Positions 46,430 through 58,261 of a DNA stretch of 64,000 nt are shown here, one piece after another. The translations under genes and the position numbers were made by a program. This DNA is from Orientallactaga sibirica (lineage: Eukaryota > Chordata > Mammalia > Rodentia > Dipodidae): assembly GCA_036365145.1 (NCBI GenBank), contig JAEOAD010000018.1, forward strand, positions 7,768,001 through 7,832,000, written 5' to 3'. The stretch's first letter is position 1; every line of letters begins with the position of its first letter. Under the pieces are notes generated by a model, which was not told where the DNA came from, did no database searches, and was given only the letters and a program-made list of their open reading frames with translations.

Positions 46430-46690
46430 CTTCCCTTAAGGTGACACAATTAATTGTGCTTGCAGTTAACACAATTAAGCTGTAGCTCAAAGGCTGTCTG
46501 GCACCTAATAAATTTCAGACATTCAGAGGGATAACCAAGTTGATTAATCATCAGGTCATACCATCTGAGAAAGTATATAGATGCCCAGGATCATGGGAAA
46601 TCAATGAGTGATTAATGGCAGCTAACAAATCAGCCCAACAATCTTAATTTAGATGACAGTCATTTTGAAACCTTTTTTATCATTTATTTT
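46430..46690. promoter_or_regulatory. Candidate conserved homeodomain-rich block
   Basis: Repeat-free. It carries the perfect 14-bp palindrome CACAATTAATTGTG (46445-46458) and the perfect 10-bp palindrome TGATTAATCA (46541-46550). Further TAAT/ATTA words include gtgattaatggc and cttaatttag. The mix looks like a developmental enhancer, but this is inference only. Confidence 0.3.
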
Positions 46691-47984
46691 TGCACAGAGT
46701 TTTCAAGACTGCTTTAAACATGTTCACTCCCCACTATGGTTGGAAATATCCCCAATTCTGACCTGTAGCTCCTCATACTCAGTATGCCAGCTTTGGGCTT
46801 GTACCTTTTTTTTTTTTTTTTTTAATGAATCAGTAGGATTTAGTTAGTCAGTAATGATGCTTAATCTCAAAGAATGTAAAATAAGGTGGAAAGATAAGAC
46901 ATATACGTAGGAAAAATGAATCCCACCAAATAGGGGCCAGTTGGAGAAGGTAGAGCCTGCAGTCTTGGCCAATTTCCAATATGTTACTTAAACTCTGAGA
47001 ATTTGATTCCTTATATTTAAAAAAAAAAATGGAGATATTGTGACCAAATTAAAATGTTCTTTCAAGGATTATAGAAAAATAAAGTGAAATTTCAAAAGGT
47101 ATAGGTCCAATAAACATTGGTATTTTTAAACAAAAATACTATACAGTAAAGGGAAGTGTGCTGGGTGACAAAGACACAAGTCAGGGAATGACAACTTTCA
47201 GTTCACACAGAACTAGAAAGTTGGATTGGACTTTGTTCTTTGAGTAGAGAGGAGCCAAAGAAGATTTCTGATGTAGCAGCAAGTGATTTTATTGAAACTG
47301 GTTTATGACAGACATCTGCTGTACACAGAGAGGCAAAGAGAAAGGAAGTAAAAGTAAAGATGTGGAGATTTTATTTGTATTATAATTATCTTACATGTAA
47401 GGACCTGCAACAGGAGCATTTTCAATATGATTACAAATGAGGAAAAGGACAAGAGCGTCAAATCTAAACCTGATGTTTGAAGCCAAGGGAGTTGGGAAAG
47501 GAGACATTTGTTTGTTCACTTATTCATTTAGTCAACATACATGTAATGAGCACATATTGTCCCCTGATACTACACTAGAGAATCTAAACAGAAGCCTTAC
47601 ATTTCATATAGCCTGACATATATGTATACAAATATGGCACATGATGTGGGTGGCAATAAGTTTATCTCAGCACATAAAGTACATACAGCATGACAGTGTG
47701 AAGTTGTTACAGAAATTTCTGGGAGTCAAGAGACCAACAGCCAAGTCAGGTAAAGGAGAGGAAGTTTATTGACACCAGCAATCTGATGCCCAGATCTCTC
47801 TGTCATGGCATCAGCCCTGATCTCAAATTTGTTAGAGATTTTGTAGTATAAGCAAGCATGGGTTACAACAGTACATGGCAGTTGAGCAAGAAAGTTCCAA
47901 AAGATTTACAAAAATATAACAGTTTGGCAAACAAAAATAACAATAGGTGTGTTGCAGTCAGGTACACATTGCTGTTAGAAAACA
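46691..47984. other. Mostly unassigned; MIR and LTR-like traces
   Basis: A T run fills 46806-46823. 46960-47045 (atgttacttaaactctgaga...) is MIR-like, plus strand. 47700-47830 (ggaagtttattgacaccagc) resembles an LTR on the minus strand, without firm boundaries. Confidence 0.35.
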
Positions 47985-48178
47985 CCCATCAGACAGGCAA
48001 CATCAACAGAAGAGTGTGCCAAACACTGGCTACAGGAAGCTGGGTATAATATCCATAAGTTCACCCCCAACAATACACTGCCTCTAGGAGGCTTTAATTC
48101 CCAAAGTGCCATCAGCTGGGTACCTAACATTCAGAACACCTGAGTTTATGGGGGACACCTGAATCAAACCACCACAGG
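47985..48178 (-). repeat. ORR1-like MaLR LTR, antisense, truncated
   Basis: acccccaacaatacactgcc, cctctaggaggctttaattc, gagtttatgggggacacctg and aatcaaaccaccacag are the reverse of landmarks in the sense copy at 54527-54868 (gtgtcccccataaacttagg, gactcctggaggctgtgtat). Confidence 0.7.
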
Positions 48179-48326
48179 GTATAAGTGGTAATTAAAGTTA
48201 AACCTTTAATAAACTGCAAAAGGGGGGCAAGGGCAATAAACAGCCAGGGGTGAGGCAGCCTCTCTAGTCACCCCTTCTCATTCTTTTCTTATCTCATCTT
48301 GGAAGCTTTCCACTGTTCAGATTTTT

Positions 48327-48370
48327 TCTTTTTTCTTTCTTTCTTTCTTTCTTTCTTTTTTTTTTTTTTC
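48327..48370 (+). repeat. (TTTC)n microsatellite and T run
   Basis: ttttctttctttctttcttt continuing into a pure T run to 48369. Confidence 0.95.
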
Positions 48371-48499
48371 GGCATATTTCTGCCACCACTGCATTGTCCG
48401 CTCTTCATCATATACATATTCCCTTGGAGGATGATCCAGAGGACCCAGGTAGATGGAATTGGATTGTTACAGAACCATCTAATGTGGGCTAACTGTAGA

Positions 48500-49808
48500 C
48501 AAGAGGCTACAAGTTAAGATAGGTACCAGAAACCAGTAAGCTGGTAAAAGGCTATAAGGGAGGGAGGAAAGGGAAGGACTTAAGTGTATGGTATTGCACA
48601 TATGTAAGTAGAAGAACATATTACAGGGAGGGGAACGGCCTAAGCAAGGCCATGGGAAGAGAATGCGTAAAAGAAGGGCAGGGGGAGGATCAATCTAAAT
48701 TCAAGATATTGTGAATAAGACTTATGTAAACCTACTTATTTGAATAATGGCACATCTAGAAGCTGTAGACTGTTACTAGAAAATTTTCAGTGCCTGGGAT
48801 GGGATACCTTCCAGTGAGTTGTTGGCCAAGGAGGTCCCGGTAGTCTCCAAAACATTAAAGGCTTTTGCCAAAGCCCTTGGTTTCCCTTGAGAAACAGATA
48901 GTAAGACCCTATTGCTGAAGACATCTCTTGCCTGAGAGGCAAGGCCACTGAGAAAGCAAGCTGGTACGGAACAGAAAACCTTCTCCCTGTAGACCAGCCA
49001 ACTGAAAGCTGGAAAAAGCTGCACTGCATGTAGCCATATGGGACACAGAAGTCATCAGCAGTGAAAACAGCAGACACTGAATATTCAAGTTTGGCCATAC
49101 AGGCCCAATGACTGAACAGGTGCAATAGTGGCATGTCTACTCTTGGGGTAACCAACTGCTCCATAATTGGACTGAAGGCCCTCTCTACAGGAGGGAATAC
49201 ATGCCTGGTACTGAAAAACCTAAGCAAAAGTCTATGGCAGGTGAGGTCATGAGCCTTAGGGGTATAAAGCCTGCTCTTGTCTGACTAAATGTATATATTA
49301 TTCCCACCAAGCTGCCCTAGGGGCACTACACTTAATGTTCATGTTCACATATTAATGCTACTCTCACTTCTGGTTAGAGAAGCTTCTCTTTTCAGATGGC
49401 GATGACCACTGGGATCACCAAAAGGCAACATAGTGCTAAGAAGAAGGGATAGCACTGAAACACCTCTGTCACACCCTCCAAGGCTCAGGGACCATTGCGG
49501 AAGAGGGGTGGATAGAATGGAAGAGACAAAGGAAGGGTAGGACTTCTTACAATGCAACTGCCCAGACAGAAATTGGCCTCAATATCCATGACCTTGCAGT
49601 GCCTAGCAATACCATTGCAAGACCCTCAAAATAGAAGAAAAAGATGATGACATCAAATTAAAAGAAAGACTAATGGAGAGAGGGAGGGGATATGATGGAG
49701 ATTGGTGTACTAAAGTGAAATGGGGGGAGGGGAGGGGAGGGAAATATCATATGTTTTTTGTATGTAAGTATAGAAGGTGTCAATAAAAAATTAATAATTA
49801 AAAAAAGA
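48500..49808 (+). mobile_element. L1 3' end with long 3'UTR
   Basis: gctataagggagggaggaaa, gggaggatcaatctaaattc, ggatgggataccttccagtg, gtgcaatagtggcatgtcta, ccctccaaggctcagggacc and attggcctcaatatccatga. A G-rich tract precedes a gtcaataaaaaattaataat tail. About 1.3 kb of 3'UTR without ORF2, so heavily 5' truncated. Equivalent to 11700-12575 plus 13796-14395. Antisense frames of 82 and 146 codons here are incidental. Confidence 0.75.
49722..49741 (+). other. G-quadruplex motif in L1 3'UTR
   Basis: ggggggaggggaggggaggg: four G runs of at least three separated by single A. It lies 65 bases before the L1 tail, the usual place for the L1 G-rich tract. Confidence 0.85.
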
Positions 49809-51455
49809 TTGCAGTTAAACATACAATGTCCCCAAATTAGCAGAATTATTACCATAAATGACAGGCATGATCATTATGAACATCTAGAAATTTACCACAT
49901 AATGTGTTCTATACCTGTTCTTATCACAGTGAACATGTCTGTCTAAAGTTATAGTCTGGGCTGTGATAATTCAATTCTTTAAGATATACCTTACTTTCTG
50001 GCTATATTTTTCTATTGAATGTTTAAAACCAAGTAGGTGGCCAAAGTTTAATTTTATATTGTAGTTTTGAAGGTCAGTTGCAGCTCTTTAGCGGAGACTT
50101 TTAGGGACCTGGGAGGAGATCTATGGCTCTCTCAGCATTTGCGCCATCTTTTGGGATGAGTCAGGGCCATGCTGACCGTGTGTCTTCCCTTCACTTGGAA
50201 GCATTAAGGGTTTTCCCCTCTGTTTTGACTCTCCTGAAGACCGGATATTGACTGAAATCCATTCTCCGGGTCTCCATGTCTTCTCTGATCAAGAACATAG
50301 GTGACTTACCAAGAACATTAGGATCCTCTAGACAAAGAAGTTTCTTGTCGTCTCTTGAGCTTTTGACCCAGAGGGTCTGGGACCAAAAGATTGGGTGACC
50401 ATTTAATCTCAAAGTTCTCATTGGTTCTGACTACTACATCTGGTTGTTTAGCACCCAGGAGAAAAACAGGAATATAGAGCATGTCTGTAAATTTGTCTGT
50501 AAGAAAACAGGTCTAGTTAAAACACAGTACTAAAAAAACCTGAACAATATGTTGTGACATTTAACTTGTGTTGTCTGATGACATAGTAAGCCATATCTGA
50601 AAGATAGGAAACATATACATTATTTAATATTTGTAATTTCAGAAAAAACATTTCAGCAGTCCTGGAGACAATTTTTATTAACAAAAATACAAATATTAAC
50701 TCTGGCTTTCTTTAGTTTTAGTGCCCTGGTGAGAGCCACCAGTTTTGTCCCTGTGCACTTTAAGGCGGTATGCTTTTAATCTTAAAGGAATTTCTAAGAG
50801 GACAACCTATTATCTCAGGGGACAGGTAGTTATTAGTTAGCCAGAAATTTTCCTTGGAGATTAACAGGCCTAACACATCATGGCTGTACACACAGGTTGC
50901 TTCTCACAGTTAATTAAGAGAACCATTGTTGTCAGTGCTGAGAGGCAGGCTGCCCTCACACTCGGGAGTTTTGTGTCTGTTTCTCGAGCAACTCTTTACT
51001 GGCATGTCCTACGCCCCCTGACAAAAATCTTGTGAGTTGCAAAAATGTCCTGAGTACCTTGAAGGTCTTATATCTGTATCTCTCAGAAATTAAGAAGCAG
51101 TCTGGCATTCTCAAATAAATAAATAAAAAGTAAGCAAAAATTAAAATTAAAAAAAATAAATTAAGAAGCACACAAATTCTAACCAATATCTTTAGATACA
51201 CATATAAATGTGGATACAGATATGGAGGGAGGAGTTTAAGTACATTGAACTGAAGAGGCCATCCATATAGAAATGTTCAGCACATAGTTGCAGAACTAAT
51301 GCTAGTCTGTGAGGTAGTCCAATTGAAAGATAAATTTCAAATTTACTGCATCATTATAAGTATTAAAGAATTTGGAATGACATTGTAAGGAAGGTACAAA
51401 GACATGAGGGTCTTGGGCTAAACTGTATACACCTCACACTCAAGAATAAGAATGA
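49809..51455. other. Unassigned; odd open frame at 50191-50421
   Basis: The minus-strand frame 50421-50191 (76 codons, charged: VKSSRDDKKLLCLEDPN, FLIREDMETRRMDFS) has no recognisable family. It could be part of an old retroelement or a decayed retrocopy. 50700-51020 has an LTR-like feel without clear ends. No confident call. Confidence 0.25.
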
Positions 51456-51629
51456 CAAGGGCTTGAAGAGTTAGTTCAGTTGGAACTTACTTACATTCCC
51501 AGTATCCACTTAAAATGCTGGCATGGTGGTACATACCTGTAGTCCCAGCCCCAGGGAAATGTAGTACACAGTAGGATTCCTGGATCTAGCCTAATTGATG
51601 AGCTGTAGGACAATGAAAGACAATGTCTC
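51456..51629 (+). mobile_element. B4-like SINE, diverged
   Basis: gggcttgaagagttagttca head, atgctggcatggtggtacat acctgtagtcccagcc, then gacaatgtctcaaaaag tail. Confidence 0.5.
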
Positions 51630-51644
51630 AAAAAGTGAAAAAAA

Positions 51645-51800
51645 GGCCGGGCGTGGTGGCGCACGCCTTTAATCCCAGCACTTGGGAGGCAGAGGTAGGA
51701 GGATCGCCGAGAGTTCGAGGCCACACTGAGACTACATAGTTAATTCCAGGTCAGCCTGGACCAGAGTGAGACTTTACCTTGCAAAACCAAAAAAAAGGGA
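51645..51800 (+). mobile_element. B1 SINE, near-consensus
   Basis: ggccgggcgtggtggcgcac, cttgggaggcagaggtagga, gatcgccgagagttcgaggc, tagttaattccaggtcagcc, gcaaaacc and A-tail. A DIP SINE follows in its tail. One AAAAAGTGAAAAAAA duplication (51630-51644, 52034-52048) encloses both. Confidence 0.95.
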
Positions 51801-51807
51801 AAAAAAG

Positions 51808-51968
51808 GGGCTGGAGAAATGGCTTAGCAGTTAAAGCATTTGCCCGCAAAGTCAGAGGATCCCAGTCTGACTCTCCAGGACCCGGATCCCAGGCCAGATG
51901 CAGGACCCGTGGGGGCAGATGCACTGGGGTCTGTTTGCATCTGGAGTCTGTTTGGTGTGTGACTGAAG

Positions 51969-52008
<40 letters not shown>

Positions 52009-52033
52009 ACATAAATAAGAAAGAATATTTTTT
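51808..52033 (+). mobile_element. DIP-type SINE in the tail of a B1
   Basis: ggctggagaaatggcttagc head, ctctccaggacccggatccc, ggccagatgcaggacc, then gtctgtttgcatctggagtc and (TC)n (51972-51999). The body holds a partial duplication of 'gtctgtttg'. It shares the outer TSD with the B1. Confidence 0.9.
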
Positions 52034-52177
52034 AAAAAGTGAAAAAAAATGTGAGAAACAACATTCAAAGTTGTTTTCTGGCTTCCATATGTATGTGCAC
52101 ACACATGTGCCCACACACATATAAACACACCCATGAATGCCATCTGGTCTTCAGTACATGTGCATATACATGCACAC

Positions 52178-52180
52178 ATA

Positions 52181-52213
<33 letters not shown>
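52178..52213 (+). repeat. (CA)n microsatellite
   Basis: About 17 CA dinucleotides following a tgcatatacatgcacacata-type stretch. Confidence 0.95.
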
Positions 52214-52215
<2 letters not shown>

Positions 52216-53401
52216 GAATAATAAAGATAAGTCAGATTACAGAGATAGAAGGGAGAAATATCTTTCTGCAGTGATAGGGAGGGAAGCCCAGAAGGGGTAG
52301 TCATCAAGCTTTAGTTAGTAAAAGGACAAAAAGTGAATAGAAAGAGTGAATAATGAAAGAGTGAATAGAAGCCACTCAACCACAGTTAGATTTAGCAGGA
52401 TGTTATCATGCACATGATTTACCTGGAGAAGCAAAGTGAATGTTCCCTTTGAATAATAATCTGAGATGAGGAACAGTTCCCCACAGAGCATGAGGTTCAT
52501 TTCATAATAGCTGTAGAAAATCCACAATGGGCAGGTTTTCACATTAGGAAAGATCTCTTGGACAAGTTTGACTTGCTATGGCCTTGAAGGACAGGGCAGA
52601 GCCAGCAGGGGAAAGCAGATTACAATGAGCCATTCTATTGGAAGGAAATTCCAAATCAATCTGGAGAAGCAGGAATGAGCATACCCTCTGGATAGCACAA
52701 GTAAGAAATCCAAGCTGTCAGGTAGAGAACGTAAACTTAGAAATAAGAGGAAACAAGATAGGATAGGTTGGAATGGGCTACAATAGGAAAGTCCTTGAGT
52801 GTCATGTAGAAAAATAGGTGTTTGATGGTCTAACCATAAGTTGGAGAGACAGATAAACACATATACTTAGTTTCATTTATTCTGAGCTGGCTGAGAGGCA
52901 TCCTTTCATTCACTTAGGTATTCACTTATCCATCAGTAAGTGACGATCTGAATGCTGGCTCTGAAGAACCAAAGTCTTAAGAGATCAGAACCACCCTTTT
53001 CTTTCTTTCAGCAGCACTGGAGTGCCAGCCCAGGCCAGACTGTACTAAATTGAGAATGGCAAAGCCCAGGGAAAGTCACAGTCTGCCAGATACACTGTGA
53101 CTGAGCTTCTTCTCTGAACCAATCCTACAACTTTTGATCTAAGCAGAGCCCAGTTCTCACCTGAGGACCCTGCTTCTGCTATAGTCTTTCCATTGGTGGC
53201 TATTTCTCTACCAAACTTTGCAGCACTGAAGGGAGAAGAGGTATCCTCTTTGCTTTGTGTGACTACTTCCAACTACTGTCCACCCCTCCTCCTTAACCCA
53301 GTGCTGCACATATGTCCCCATCTCTCCTTGTGGTAGTCAGTGGGGGAACCCTGGGGAAATCCCTAGGTATTCATTTGTGAGAATGGTTCTCTCTCTCTCT
53401 C
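52214..53401. other. Unassigned
   Basis: No repeat or gene recognised. Open frames of up to 94 codons are hydrophobic and family-less. Confidence 0.4.

Positions 53402-53436
<35 letters not shown>
53402..53436 (+). repeat. (CA)n microsatellite
   Basis: About 17 CA dinucleotides after a short (TC)n. Confidence 0.95.
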
Positions 53437-53438
<2 letters not shown>

Positions 53439-54445
53439 CATTATTCTTGGTGGTTATCCAACAAATATCTTTCGTATCTGGATACTAGTTTCCTGGCTTT
53501 TTCTCCTCCCTGTATCTTGGCCACCCTCCATGGTCATGCTTTATACTCTGTGCTGACCAATTACTGCAGTCTCTTCTTCATCTCAATTTCCTTTGCTCTC
53601 AGCCCTCCACTAACTCTCACTTTACTTTGTCTGGGATCCTTTCTCCCAGAGTTTTTCTTAATTTCTCTGACCCTTCTGGGCTTGATTTAGGTGTCCGGGA
53701 GATACTTGGCCCCAGTTAGATTCAGTGTTGCTTCTGAACTTGAACAGTTTAATGTGGCTAAGTAAAAACCACCATAATGGCAGATACCACTTGAAAAGTA
53801 GGACACCAGGTCTGGAGAAGATCTTTGACACTGCTTACAAGTATTTCTCCCTATGATCCAATATTCTGCTCTCTCGCTACCATATTTGCATCTCTCTTCA
53901 GAAATCCCCATCTTTCCTGTCTTTAATTTCTCTCCAATTATTCCCTAACTTGCTATTTTTCCAAGTAGAAATGAACAGGAGCATGTGAATGCCAGCTCAC
54001 TCCACAACTTGCTGCTCAGGAGGAAAAATTTTTATCACATGTGGATCTGGAATGGTGTCAGAAAACATCAAAATTAAGAAACAATCCAAAAAACTAGCAT
54101 GTCCAAACCCTCTGGTTACAATTACCACATCTATACATCTGCCAATGCATGTAACCAAATATTTTGCATCTAACCTAGTCAATAAGAATGATATTGTCAT
54201 TTTCCTTTCTAGGGTAAGCTAGACTTGGAACAATCATGGGCTCCAATAATCTGAGATTTCCTTCAGAAAGTGGGATGGAGCAAACATAGAGCTTATCAGG
54301 CAGGAAGCAGAAGGTGTGCAAGTGCCTGGAACTACAGTGACAATTTGAGAAGTTGCTGAGGTTAGTTATCCTGGAATGTACCATTAAAGACAGGCACCAT
54401 CTTAGGTTGAAAAGATGAAAACTGATTTTCTAAGCAAGCAGAAAA
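53437..54445. other. Unassigned
   Basis: Unique-looking sequence up to the start of the L1. No feature supported. Confidence 0.4.
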
Positions 54446-54526
54446 CTGAAACAAGCTGATGTGACTATACTAATATCTGACAAAATAGAATTTTAATGAA
54501 AAGTAATCAAAAAGGGTAAAGATGTA

Positions 54527-54868
54527 GTGGTGTCATTCAGGTGTCCCCCATAAACTTAGGTGTTCTGAATGTAGCTTCCCAGCTGATGTAGATTTGGGAA
54601 TTAATGACTCCTGGAGGCTGTGTATTGTTGGGGGCAGGATTAAGGGTATTATAGCCAGTTTCACCTTGCCAGTGTTTTGGGTACACTCTTCTGTTGTTGT
54701 TGTATACCTGATGTTGGCAAGGAGGTGATGCCCACCCTCTGCTCATGCCATCCTTTCCCCCTGCCATCATGGAGCTTCCCTTGCATCTGTAAGCCAAAAT
54801 AAATCTTTTTTCCACAAGCTGCTCTTGGTGAGGTGATTTCTGCCAGCAACGTGAAACTGACTGCAACA
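54527..54868 (+). mobile_element. ORR1-like MaLR LTR inside the L1
   Basis: gtgtcattcaggtgtccccc ataaacttaggtgttctgaa, ttcaccttgccagtgttttg, agccaaaataaatctttttt (polyadenylation signal), then cgtgaaactgactgcaac. Inserted in the ORF2 endonuclease region. Confidence 0.8.
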
Positions 54869-55461
54869 AAATCTAACAAGAGATATTGCAATCATAAACT
54901 TCTATCTACCAAACACAGGTTCACTAAATTTTATAAAGCACACTCTACCAGACAACAAGCCAAAAATAAATTTCAATATATTTGTACTAGGAGATTTTAA
55001 TACTCACTATCATCAATAGACAAATCAAGCAGAAAGTTAACAGAGAAATAAGGGAACTAAATAGCACTATAGATCAATTGGACTTAGCAGACATCTACAG
55101 AACATTTCACCCTAAGTTGAAAGAATACACATTCTTCTCAGCAGCTTGTATTACCTTATCTAAAATACATCATGTATAAATGAATAAAGCATGTATCCAC
55201 AATTCAAAAAAATTGATATAACTCCCTGATATATATAACAAAAAGATCCACCAATTCCTGAAGACTGAACAACTCACTATTCAACAATGAATGACCAATT
55301 GAAGTTATCAAAATTGAAATCAATAAATTCATATAACTGATTATAATAAAAACACAACACACCACACTTAATGGACACAATGAGGGCAGTTCTAAGAGGA
55401 AAGTTTATAGTACTACAGTACAAATGTCTAAATTACAAACACAGAAAGACCTCAAGTTAAT

Positions 55462-56035
55462 AATAACCATTCACATGAAGGTGTTATGGCAGTTTTGGGG
55501 CTCCTTGTCAATGCTAATAATACCAATAAACTTAGGGTACCCCAGATCCTTGTCTTATGAATTAAAAGAATTAAATCTAGAGACCAAAGTACAAGATTTA
55601 GAAAGTCTATTAGATTTAGAGAGGAAAAGAGAAGGAAAGTACAGAGAGCTCCTGCCATGTGGAAGGCAGGAGGGGGTAAGAAGCCCATATGGGAGTAAGA
55701 GTTGGGGCAGGGCCTAGGTGGGGGGAGCTTAGTAGAACAGGGATCTGGAAGTTCAGGAAAGGTGAAAAGCCAAAAAGAGGCCTTGCCCACCTGATAAGGA
55801 TCTACTTATATCCTACTATGGTAGGCTTTATCTTCAGGCTCCACTGGACCTGAAAGAGAGCTGATTGGTCTGGTCTCAGGAAAGGGTAGTCACACCTGGG
55901 TGGGGGCAAAAGAGCTGATTGGATAGGAATGATCAGACACTGAATTCCAGTTCTGGTTCTGCTGGAGCAGGCAGGCTGTGTTACCTCTTTTTCGCTTCCA
56001 CTTTTGGGCCCTCTGCTGGCTAATTCCCACTCAAA
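55462..56035 (+). mobile_element. LTR-like insertion inside the L1
   Basis: L1 ORF2 sequence stops near caagttaataata and resumes near 56040 with gaggagaaatcaataaattg shortly after. The block shares its last ~200 bases with 10110-10325. Boundaries are approximate and the strand is nominal. Confidence 0.55.
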
Positions 56036-56518
56036 GGCACTGGGAAGACAAGCACAATGCAAATGCAAATGGAAAGATGGAAAGAAAAAAGTCAAGATCA
56101 GAGGAGAAATCAATAAATTGAAAATTAAGAAAACAATCAAAATATGATGAAACAAAGAGCTGGTTCTTCAATAAAAAGATTGATAAATCCCTGAACAAAT
56201 TAATCAAAAGAAAAAAGAAAAAACTCAAAACAACAGGACTTAAATGAAAAAAGATGTTATGACATATAACAATGAAACTGGGAAAATTATCAGGACATAT
56301 TTCAACACCCTATAATCCACGAATCTAGAAAAACTAGAAGAAATGGATGAATTCCTTGACTTCATATCATCTACCAAAACTAAACCAAGAAGAGAAAAAT
56401 CACCTGAATAGAACTACAACATAAAATGAGATTAAATATGTAATTAAAAACCTCCGAACCTAGATTGCTCTTAGTCTAAAGAAGAATGGGTATACACATC
56501 AAAAAGTCTCCCAAATAA

Positions 56519-57057
56519 CTTTGCTTATCCCCTTTAATCCATGCTGTTCTCATTTTTGGTTTGAGAATTTATTTTATCTTCTAGATGGCAGAGAATCCAG
56601 GAGAGAACCAGGATCCATCAAGACAACAAGAAAAGAGAGCCAACTGTTTACCACAAGATGTGTCACTTCTACTATATCTGCCAGGGCCCAGGAGACACTG
56701 AAGAGGAAGCAGCAACAGAAGTGCTGCTCTCACTGTTACTCTGACAACCAGCCCCAGCGAGATGGCAACAGACACTGGTCACTCAAAACTCATCAAAGCA
56801 GAAATCTAGAGGCCACAGAGAACTCAACACTAAATCAAACTTCTAACATCCACCATGGCTCAGAGAACATTGCAGCAGAAGGGGTGGAAAGATTGTAAGA
56901 GCCACAGGGTATGTAGGAACACCCTAAGTCATAGTACTCCCCACCCCCAAAACAGACTGAGGTCTTCAGCACCTCACAAAATACAAATAACCCAGTGAGG
57001 AAGGCTCTTAGTGGAATGGGGCTGGGAAAAGTATATAAGTTTATCCCTTAAAAAATT
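56519..57057 (+). mobile_element. L1 3'UTR fragment inserted in the L1
   Basis: cttatcccctttaatccatg, gatggcagagaatccaggag, aggatccatcaagacaacaa, caccatggctcagagaacat, aaagattgtaagagccacag. Parallel to 13820-14340. The flanks atcaaaaagtctccca and atcaaaaacaaatctccca (57283 onward) look like a decayed target duplication around this fragment plus the following DIP SINE. Confidence 0.65.
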
Positions 57058-57065
57058 AGAATAGG

Positions 57066-57285
57066 GGCTGGAGAGATAGCTTAGTGATTAAGGCACTTGC
57101 TTGCAAAGCCTAAAAACCCAGGTTCAATTCCCCAGTACCCACATAAACCAGATGCACAAGGTGGCACATGCTGCTGGAGTTCGTTTGCAGTGTTTAGAGA
57201 TCCTGACCTACCCATTCTCTATTTCTACCTGCCTCTTCCTCCCTCCCTTTCTCTCTCTCTCTCTCAAATAAATAAAAAAAAAATT
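57066..57285 (+). mobile_element. DIP-type SINE
   Basis: ggggctggagagatagctta head, gttcaattccccagtaccca, aaaccagatgcacaaggtgg, TC-rich stretch and aaataaataaaaaaaaa tail, in the tail of the preceding L1 fragment. Confidence 0.92.
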
Positions 57286-58261
57286 AAATCAAAAACAAAT
57301 CTCCCAACCAAAAAAAGAAAAAGCCCAGGGCCAGATGGATTCATTGCCAAATTATAGCTAACTTTTATTTCAGAACTAACACCACTACTTCTCAAATTAT
57401 TTCAGACAATTGAAAAAGAGTAAATGCTCTCTGATTCTTTCAATGAAACCAATATTATACTAATATCAACCAGACAAAGAGTCAACAAGAAAATCAAATT
57501 ATAAATTATATCCCCTATGAACTTAGATACAAAAATCTTCAAAAAAAATTCTTGCAAATAGAATACAAGAACACATCAAAAGTATCATCCACCTCAATTA
57601 AATAAATTTCATCCAGGGATGCAGAGATGGTTCTATATACAGAAACTGATAATGTATAACATCACAGAAATATATGTAAATACAAAAATTTTGTGACAAT
57701 TTCAATAGATGCAGAAAAGGCCTTTGACAAAACACATCATTCCTTCATTATTAAAACACTAGAGACACTAGGGATGGAGTGCTCATATTTACCATAATAA
57801 GGACTATATATACCAAATCTAAGGCCCATATCATCGAAAATGTGGGAAAATTGAAGCATTCCCAATAAGGTCTGGAGCAAGATAGGGGTGTCCATTCTAA
57901 CCACTTCTTTTCAACATAGTACTTGGTCTTACCTCAAGCAACAAGAGAAAGAAATGAAAAGGATATAAATTAGAAGGAAAGAAGTCAAACTCTCCTTATT
58001 TGCAGATAACATGATTCTATATATAAGTGATCTGAAAGACTTCATAGAACAACACCTAGAGGTGATAAATTCTTTCATCAAAGTGGAAGGATAAAAAAAT
58101 CAACACACAGAAATATGTGCACTTCAAATATACCATTGACAAATACATGAAGAACGAAACCAGGGAATCAGTCCTATTTACAACAGCTAAAAAATTAAAT
58201 ATCTTGGAATATCCATAAACAAGGAAGTGAAAGACCTATACAACGAAAACATAAAAACACT

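Noticed and set aside
48776..49227. 82- and 146-codon minus-strand frames
   Set aside because: Antisense to an L1 3'UTR and shared with diverged copies without conservation of the frame.
51751..52212. 153-codon minus-strand open frame
   Set aside because: Built from a CA microsatellite and a DIP SINE in antisense.
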